A stretch of 64,000 nucleotides of DNA, from the NCBI GenBank assembly GCA_016125185.1, contig WGMG01000004.1:1-64000 (forward strand), in the 5' to 3' direction. The notes beneath the pieces are model-generated. The model was not told where the DNA came from. It did not search any database and saw only the letters and a program-made list of their open reading frames with translations. Below are positions 58,901-64,000 of the stretch, piece by piece. The translations under genes were made by a program, and so were the position numbers. This DNA is from Armatimonadota bacterium (GTDB taxonomy: Bacteria; Armatimonadota; Fimbriimonadia; Fimbriimonadales; Fimbriimonadaceae). Position 1 is the stretch's first letter. The number at the start of each line of letters is the position of its first letter.

Positions 58901-60716
58901 CAATGTCAACGTGTCCGTCGACGAGGCGAACTTTACGCTGAAGGGCACGAAAGACCGTCCAATTCTGAATAGCCAAGTGAAGGTCTCAGCGGCACTAACG
59001 CCGAACGGCCAGGGGATGGTGGGCGAAAAGGGCTCGCGACTCCGTACGAATACAGATATCACGGTTCAGCCGGTGAACGGACCGGATGACGGCGCGCTGA
59101 AGGTGGACGCGACTGGCAAATTCCGACTCAGTTCGATCGCAGGAACCCTAGATTCGCATTTCTATCTGAACTCGGACTTCGGCTTGGCTCAGAAAACGCC
59201 GGTCGATATCCGTGCCAAGCTGGACGGAGACCGAGATGTGTCTAGCTTCTTCAAGGAGCTAGAGGGCGTCGAATTGGGAGACGACGGCGTGAAGTTGAGC
59301 GGTGGTTTCGACATCGGCAACACGTTCGAGAACCCGACGGTAGACGGCTCGCTGGACCTCAAGGCAGGGACGGTGCGGTACGGCAAATCACAAGACATTA
59401 TCGGTCGTCCGCTGGACCTGAACCTCAAAGACCTATCACTGTCGGCGATGGTGGAAAACAATCCGAAGTTCGGCTACCTCTTGCACCTGAAAGCGCGGAC
59501 GACCTCGAATTACTCCCACACTGACCCGGCGATCCCGGATCAGGGCTACCTGGCGTTCGATGGCAAGCTGTCGATCGATGACTTTGTGAAGCTAAAGCCG
59601 AACGATGGATCGTGGAAGGACCGCCAGATCATGGATGCCACGCTGGCGGTGAATAAGTTCGGCGTATTCCAATCGTTCCCGCAAGGCGCCTATGTGCAGG
59701 CCACAGTGGATGTGCCGGATCAACCGATCAAGATCGGAGGCACACTGGGCAAACCATCGATTTCGGGTGCCATTGAGTTTGAGGACACGAAGACGATCAT
59801 CCCCACCCTGAACCCCACCAAGGGCACGGCCACCGAGTCGGTCATCGACCCGACGCTGGACCTGAAATTCTCGGCCAAGCAACCGATAAATATCAAGGCC
59901 TCGCTAGCGGAGATCAATGCCAAAGGTGAAGGTTCGGTTAAAGGAACCTTATCAAATCTCAAAGCCGATGGCCTACTGACGGTCGAGAGCGGATCGCTGA
60001 CTCTGCCGGGCGGGAACGTGAAGCTGTCGCCGGACGGCACGCTCAAGCTTCAGTACGCCAGCACGGGCTTCGACAACAGCGCCAAGCTGGACGCGAACCT
60101 GCACGGCGAGACCTCGCTGACGGCGCTGAAGAACGGCGTGACGCCGGAACGGTACGACATCTCGATCGACGTGAAGGGCGACCTGCTCTCGACGACCGAC
60201 AGCCTGCAGTTGACGGCGAGCAGTCAGCCTGGCGACCTCAGTCAGGACCGCATTCTCCAGCTTCTGGGCCGTACGGACATCCTCACCAACTTCCTGCAGT
60301 CGGGCGTGAACAGCAACGTGGAGTCCGAGCTTCGCAACGCCTTCGCTAGCTACGCGCTGCCTTCGCTGCTGAACGGCATCACCACCAAGTTGGCGAAGGA
60401 CCTCGGCTTCGACTACTTCGGTGTGGACTACAACGCCTTCGAGCAGACGTCGGTGTCGTTCGTCAAGGGCCTGGGGAAGGGCTTCTTCTTGCAGGGGCGG
60501 CAGCAGCTTTATCAGCCGCTTCCCGGCCAGCCGACGGCATACGATTTCCGCTTGGCATACCGTCCGCGACGGGGGCCAAATGCCCTGCGCGCCCTCTCTT
60601 TCTCGCTCGGAACGGACCAACTACGGCCCTACAAACTGTCCATCGATTTCACGAATCGGATCGCCACGACAAAACGACCGTATCAAACGATCAAACTGCA
60701 CGTCCCAAGTAAATAA
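55950..60716 (+). CDS. tamB: TamB/AsmA-like outer-membrane assembly protein
   Basis: 1588 residues. One N-terminal transmembrane helix (about 8-28), then more than 1200 residues of repetitive beta structure with the taco-like TamB/AsmA pattern (many VDGxLDLKxG and GTLDAPxY units), ending in the DUF490 domain: ILQLLGRTDILTNF, LPSLLNGITTKLAKDLGFDYFGVDY, GKGFFLQGRQQLYQP. TamB-like proteins span the periplasm and carry phospholipid or assist barrel insertion. Directly upstream of bamA, as in several diderm phyla. The gene name is by family, not proven orthology. Confidence 0.92.
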   Translation: MWNVPIRFLVMAAPVTVVTIAGGIYAYECLDTLLAPGTGFTMDYATPAGPLKIECEHYSVDLIQQTLFATKVSIKKEDGTLVAKVPSLTVKGLSVDSLAPKVQIKDGELWVSRLANGEIDLTKYFGPSEGGQSQQPWQISLRDTKVHFRDWTTVGGQKNDVTISSGNFVGQGDTSEGTANVEVDGLAKGVVTFHKKPGLVSITGKQLEANVASVLSRLRQGQEKKQLAPIEKLKVAGGIVKGNFRFEVSEKGKTQFTANVDSDVLTPEWDQYRADRVHFAGIVTEQGLTGKADVDYRGLKGQVDGTVAYDPKVSFGANVQVAGLTPAQIESFKVKIPKDVSFGSADVKGYVTYANDKIGWKGSATVNSPAAYGLKSTRMDVDVAVQGDDVLATLHPVSIGSTVVTGDFGYNLKTQAIKGAVSTPMASAKDFSKWLPAEVMGSKAQVAALIDGTVSKPNVMVKGMVDPHIKLADRKLDLSRADFALRFDGDVFHLDRLSLNDQVGSLYASGDIDLKKGMNVRVVGNGIDLGQLATDTEGKVDVQGQVLGTLDAPHYIGKMQAYGVGYSGVPGKIMAVATDFSGDKKNIRFKDIEAMKEASQITGSVGIGFDQQTLDGTFAVHGIDIRDLYDGPVGGVLDLKNVALSGTIGSPLVQGNFEAKKVLAYNFAVDSAEGFVNYDGQNLHIMRGTADFAKGQLSDIAGDFSVKDKSGKLTGKFDKVDLGDVTESAMHPVKQSDGGSEQPDEAPLQLAVKGSTGGTFEVNVANGTFASFKSQGRVDDVHINKAFFGSGDWDASFDGKAWTSNAFIGSLDEYFRLDGATYVPDSQGIGGELLCYRIPIQDLLKAVEPRLGLSQDNLDKLHQFDGKLGAQMVFGGNFDNPTVDVPDLEVSNIKLGKEDLGNFSIKGRYQNRDISVRDGLLEGPKNNKVNIPFAGVVTLPDQLARPDGTAQLAGTIKDTGELDIAGSLYGFPVSKFSALAPTLSNVNVSVDEANFTLKGTKDRPILNSQVKVSAALTPNGQGMVGEKGSRLRTNTDITVQPVNGPDDGALKVDATGKFRLSSIAGTLDSHFYLNSDFGLAQKTPVDIRAKLDGDRDVSSFFKELEGVELGDDGVKLSGGFDIGNTFENPTVDGSLDLKAGTVRYGKSQDIIGRPLDLNLKDLSLSAMVENNPKFGYLLHLKARTTSNYSHTDPAIPDQGYLAFDGKLSIDDFVKLKPNDGSWKDRQIMDATLAVNKFGVFQSFPQGAYVQATVDVPDQPIKIGGTLGKPSISGAIEFEDTKTIIPTLNPTKGTATESVIDPTLDLKFSAKQPINIKASLAEINAKGEGSVKGTLSNLKADGLLTVESGSLTLPGGNVKLSPDGTLKLQYASTGFDNSAKLDANLHGETSLTALKNGVTPERYDISIDVKGDLLSTTDSLQLTASSQPGDLSQDRILQLLGRTDILTNFLQSGVNSNVESELRNAFASYALPSLLNGITTKLAKDLGFDYFGVDYNAFEQTSVSFVKGLGKGFFLQGRQQLYQPLPGQPTAYDFRLAYRPRRGPNALRALSFSLGTDQLRPYKLSIDFTNRIATTKRPYQTIKLHVPSK

Positions 60717-60759
60717 CGCAGGTACAGTTATTGTGTTTGCCCAGGGAGGATCGAGTTTA

Positions 60760-62589
60760 GTGCTGGCTAGAGTTGCAAGTGTCGCGTGTCTGTTCGCCAT
60801 CGCCGTAGTGGCGCGAGCGCAGGATTCAGGGAAGATCAATGAGATCGCCATTCGTGGCAATAAACGGGTCTCGACGGTCGCCATCAAAGCGAATATGAAG
60901 GTGAAGGAAGGCCAGCTCCTGAACCTGGGCGCCCTGAAGGAAGACTGCCAGCACATCCGCGATATGGGTTGGTTTTCCAAGGTGGACTACACCACCACGC
61001 CGGTAACCAACGCCGAGGGCAACTCATGGAACGTGACCATCGACGTGCAGGAATACGAAGTCGTGCGCGAAGTAGCGGTGGTCGGCAACAGCGCGATTCC
61101 TACTCAAGACATCCTCAAAGTCGTCTCGTTCAAGCCGCCGGCAGGCGCGAAGGACGAGGACCTCAAGCCTTTCAATAACGCGGACCTAGGCCCGACGGCC
61201 CAGGCGATCGCCAAGCTTTACACGGACCGAAAACTCTTCGGTCTGGTCGAGGGCATCGGCCCGGATCAGCAGAACCCAGAGACGGTTATCATCAAGGTCA
61301 AGGAACTGACGGTCAACTCGGTGACGGTCAAAGGGATGACCTCGACCCGACCCGGAGTCTTTAACCACCTGATCAAGACCAAGCCGGGTGACGCGTACAG
61401 TCCGGACAAGTGGTACAAGGACTACTCCCGCATTCTCAGCACGCAGTGGTTCGAGGGCGTCAGCCCGACCCAGCCGTCGCAGTCTGACCAGGAAGAGGGA
61501 AGCGTGGACTTGGTGATGAACCTCAACGACGCGCGAACCGGCCTCTTCAACGCCGGCGTCGTGTTGGACCCGCAGAACTCGCTGGCGGGTGCGGTCAGCT
61601 ACTCGGATTCAAACTTCTTGGGGAGCGGCCAAACGGTCGGATTCAACTATACGCAGGCGACGGCCGGTTATGGCGGAAGCGTGAGCTTGGACTACGCCAA
61701 CCCGTTCATGGACAGCAAGGATACGGCACTCCGAGTGTCGGTTTACGACCGCCTGAACTTCCGCTTTAGCAGCACGTTTGCAGGGACCACCAATACGGCC
61801 GATCAGTACAAGGAACGGCGTACGGGTATGACGATTTCGGCGACGCGACCGGTCAGCGAAAAGATGAGCTTCGGCCTGTCGTCCCGGTACGAGCGCATCA
61901 ACACCGACAATCCGACGTTGAGTACGTCGGTTGGCTCCGTACCGTATGTTCAGCAGGACGGCGAAGTGGGCTCGTTTGGCCTCACGTCGATCATGAACAC
62001 TCGCGATCTGGACATCGACCCATCGAAGGGAACGTACCTGCGGGTCGATCTGGAGCCCGGCTACTCGGTGATCCGACCGGTGACGACCTCGCCCCCCGAT
62101 CTCCGCAACGTCAAGGACGGCCGCTTCGGCTTTGTGAAGCTGAGCTTCGACTATCGCACGTATTACACGCGCAACAAGAAGCCGCGCACCCCGGACGACA
62201 TTTCGCGTGAAGTTTTCGCCTTTCGTTTGAAAGGAGGCACCGAAACCGGAACTGTTCCGTTCTTCGAGCAGTATTTTGCAGGAGGAAATGATTCGGTTCG
62301 AGGCTATAGCGAAGACCGATTCTGGGGCCGCAACTCAGTGGTGGCGACTCTGGAATGGCGCAAGCCGATCCAGGAGCAGTTCAGCTTGGTCACGTTTGTG
62401 GACTACGGCGGCGCCTGGGGCGGTTACGCGGGCGTGGCTGGCTTTGAGCAGAGCGCGAAGCCGACGTTCCACTACGGCTACGGTGTGGGTATCCGCTTCC
62501 GCACTCCTCTGGGTCCCATCCGCCTCGATTACGCGTTTAACGATCAGGGAAGCTCCCGAGCTCACTTCATGATCGGAACAAGCTTCTAA
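60760..62589 (+). CDS. bamA: BamA/TamA (Omp85) outer-membrane assembly factor
   Basis: 609 residues from GTG at 60760 (GGGAGG ten bases upstream), opening a signal peptide cut after ARAQ. POTRA-type repeats at about 25-260 (INEIAIRGNKRVSTVAIKANM; VREVAVVGNSAIPTQDIL; VNSVTVKGMTSTRPGVF) and the 16-strand barrel from about 270 with the L6-type motif FFEQYFAGGNDSVRGYSEDRF and C-terminal GSSRAHFMIGTSF. Three POTRAs by eye versus five in E. coli BamA. It inserts outer-membrane proteins. GTG at 60732 in the same frame is a second possible start. Confidence 0.93.
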   Translation: MLARVASVACLFAIAVVARAQDSGKINEIAIRGNKRVSTVAIKANMKVKEGQLLNLGALKEDCQHIRDMGWFSKVDYTTTPVTNAEGNSWNVTIDVQEYEVVREVAVVGNSAIPTQDILKVVSFKPPAGAKDEDLKPFNNADLGPTAQAIAKLYTDRKLFGLVEGIGPDQQNPETVIIKVKELTVNSVTVKGMTSTRPGVFNHLIKTKPGDAYSPDKWYKDYSRILSTQWFEGVSPTQPSQSDQEEGSVDLVMNLNDARTGLFNAGVVLDPQNSLAGAVSYSDSNFLGSGQTVGFNYTQATAGYGGSVSLDYANPFMDSKDTALRVSVYDRLNFRFSSTFAGTTNTADQYKERRTGMTISATRPVSEKMSFGLSSRYERINTDNPTLSTSVGSVPYVQQDGEVGSFGLTSIMNTRDLDIDPSKGTYLRVDLEPGYSVIRPVTTSPPDLRNVKDGRFGFVKLSFDYRTYYTRNKKPRTPDDISREVFAFRLKGGTETGTVPFFEQYFAGGNDSVRGYSEDRFWGRNSVVATLEWRKPIQEQFSLVTFVDYGGAWGGYAGVAGFEQSAKPTFHYGYGVGIRFRTPLGPIRLDYAFNDQGSSRAHFMIGTSF

Positions 62590-62609
62590 CACAAGGAAAT
62601 AGAAACTGA

Positions 62610-63254
62610 ATGAATAAGACATATTGGACAGGGTTCCTCTCCGGTACGACGGTTTTGGCGCTGGGCATGACGGCGATTTTGGCCGGCTCGGGCTTTCAGG
62701 GCGCCAACCAAAAGATCGGCGTGGTCGACTCGAACGACGTGATCCAGAAAGTGGCCGTCGCGAAGAACCTGATCGAAACGGAAAAGAACCTGCGCACGGA
62801 CCGCGAGACGGTGGTGCAGTTCTTGGATCGGTACCGCATCATGAAGAAGGAAGATGCGGATAAGTTCAAGACTTTGACCATCAAGCCAAACAAAACGGAT
62901 GCCGACAAGGCCGAGCTTGAGAAGATCAAGGCTGGGGCCGAAGACTCGCTGAAGAAGTTCAAGGACCTCCAGTTGAAGTCGAGCCCGACCGCCGACGAAC
63001 TGAAGGCTCTGGACGATTTCCGCAACCGGCAGAGCGAGATGAGCGACTATCTGCAGAGCCTGGTCAACGACTTTAAGCAGGAACTGCAGGATATCCACGA
63101 CAAGAACCAGAATGACCTGCTTGAGGCATTCAAGGCGGGTCTCGCCGACGTGGGCAAGAAGCAGGGCTACACGCTGGTCATGGACAAGAACGTTGCCCCT
63201 TACGGTGCCAACGACTTGACCGACGAAGTCTCGAAGGCCGCGGCGAAGAAATGA
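62610..63254 (+). CDS. Skp/OmpH family periplasmic chaperone, copy 1
   Basis: 214 residues with an N-terminal hydrophobic segment (about 8-30). KIGVVDSNDVIQKVAVAKNLIETEKNL begins the family pattern; residues 60-165 are a charged coiled coil and the end TLVMDKNVAPYGANDLTDEV returns to the small beta body. Skp trimers hold unfolded outer-membrane proteins. Twenty bases after bamA. Confidence 0.88.
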   Translation: MNKTYWTGFLSGTTVLALGMTAILAGSGFQGANQKIGVVDSNDVIQKVAVAKNLIETEKNLRTDRETVVQFLDRYRIMKKEDADKFKTLTIKPNKTDADKAELEKIKAGAEDSLKKFKDLQLKSSPTADELKALDDFRNRQSEMSDYLQSLVNDFKQELQDIHDKNQNDLLEAFKAGLADVGKKQGYTLVMDKNVAPYGANDLTDEVSKAAAKK

Positions 63255-63889
63255 AGTCGGGACGCCTAGCTTGGACGGGGTGGATTGTGGCCGCTGGGCT
63301 CGCCGGAATGATGGTGGGCAGCGGGTTCCAGACCCCCTCGATCAAGCTGGGCGTCGTCGATTTGAACGGTGTGATCGATAAGAGCGAGGTCGGAAAGACG
63401 ACCAAGAAGACCTTCGACGACATGAAAGGCGCTCGCGAAGGGGTGCTGGAGTTCATCGACCAATACCGAATCCAGACCATCGAACAAGCCACGCGCATCC
63501 GCGAACTGATGCTGAAGAAGGATCGGACCAAGCCGGAGGATGCCGAATTGGACCGCCTAAAGGCGGACGTGATCGCGACCAGCAAGCGATCGCAAGAACT
63601 GGCGACGAAGGCCAACCTGACGCCGGAAGAGCGGACGCTGGTGGAAGAGTATTCGCGTCGCAGCCAGATCATCATCGACCTCTCGAACCGATGGCTGCGG
63701 GAGTTTGCCGACGAGATGCAGAAGTGGGTCTCGGATCGCAAGGACGAGAACTACGTGAAGGCGCGGGCGGCAGTGAACGAGGTCGCGGCGAAAGACGGAT
63801 ACACGATGGTTTTTGAAGGGACGGTCGCGCTGTACGGTGCGAACGACATCTCTGACGCGGCGCTGACGGCGATGAACGCGAAGCCGTGA
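63251..63889 (+). CDS. Skp/OmpH family periplasmic chaperone, copy 2
   Basis: 212 residues; ATG overlaps the stop of copy 1 (ATGA). Same plan as copy 1: hydrophobic start, KLGVVDLNGVIDKSEVGKTTKKT, a coiled coil (about 55-165), and the end TMVFEGTVALYGANDISDAAL. The two are clearly paralogous, with the strongest match at both ends (GANDL/GANDI). The remaining 111 bases of the window hold no gene. Confidence 0.88.
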   Translation: MKSGRLAWTGWIVAAGLAGMMVGSGFQTPSIKLGVVDLNGVIDKSEVGKTTKKTFDDMKGAREGVLEFIDQYRIQTIEQATRIRELMLKKDRTKPEDAELDRLKADVIATSKRSQELATKANLTPEERTLVEEYSRRSQIIIDLSNRWLREFADEMQKWVSDRKDENYVKARAAVNEVAAKDGYTMVFEGTVALYGANDISDAALTAMNAKP

Positions 63890-64000
63890 GATTTTGAGCT
63901 ACAAGCTTCTAGCGTCTTAGTTGCAAGCATTTCGTTTGTCTGGCGGACGAAGGTGACCCACCCAGTTCGCCTCCTGCTAGAGCTTGTCGCCCGGCAATCG

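Overview
The window looks like a chromosome segment of a GC-rich, diderm, heterotrophic bacterium. Evidence for an outer membrane is direct: a TamB-BamA-Skp-Skp cluster at the right end, two secretin-type proteins, small predicted outer-membrane barrels and lipoproteins. The many glycoside hydrolases, Gly-rich secreted proteins and -10 boxes placed 6-9 bases before start codons would fit Armatimonadota (Fimbriimonas-like), but that assignment is inference; no rRNA or other decisive marker is present. I saw no tRNA, rRNA, CRISPR array, insertion sequence or prophage.

Left part. 1-3192 (minus) is an NLR-like immune-type gene cut by the window edge: an intact calcineurin-like metallophosphoesterase, a NACHT NTPase and a HEAT array whose 99-bp units are identical at DNA level. 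Then come a degenerate polysaccharide deacetylase and a DUF58 protein, a divergent RDD protein, recF-dciA, and a secretin-like protein. 10099-15917 holds a sugar ABC system split over both strands (two permeases and a Gfo/Idh/MocA oxidoreductase on minus, binding protein on plus), separated by a Fic-wHTH protein and a DinB protein that share a promoter region with two identical-geometry dyads.

Middle. 16076-27544 holds secreted proteins of unknown role, a triple UPF0145/YbjQ protein, CutC overlapping a double-GH29 fucosidase, a barrel protein, an HExxH protein and a large secretin. 27892-33205 holds a GH78 rhamnosidase, a membrane protein, ruvA and an M42 peptidase. 33547-37174 is a four-gene operon with two ABC-2 exporters. 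37457-40057 is a tail-to-tail pair of paralogous ankyrin proteins, followed by a YmdB-type phosphodiesterase, a Gly-rich secreted protein, a LuxR-type regulator, cdsA, valS and a degenerate LAGLIDADG protein.

Right part. After an ABC ATPase and two small membrane proteins, a 549-base intergenic region with a LacI-type palindrome precedes a GH2-GH20 operon. With the GH29 protein this gives activities for fucosylated galactose/N-acetylhexosamine glycans. The window ends in the outer-membrane assembly cluster.

Several intergenic regions carry short palindromic elements present in two copies here (four families are recorded).
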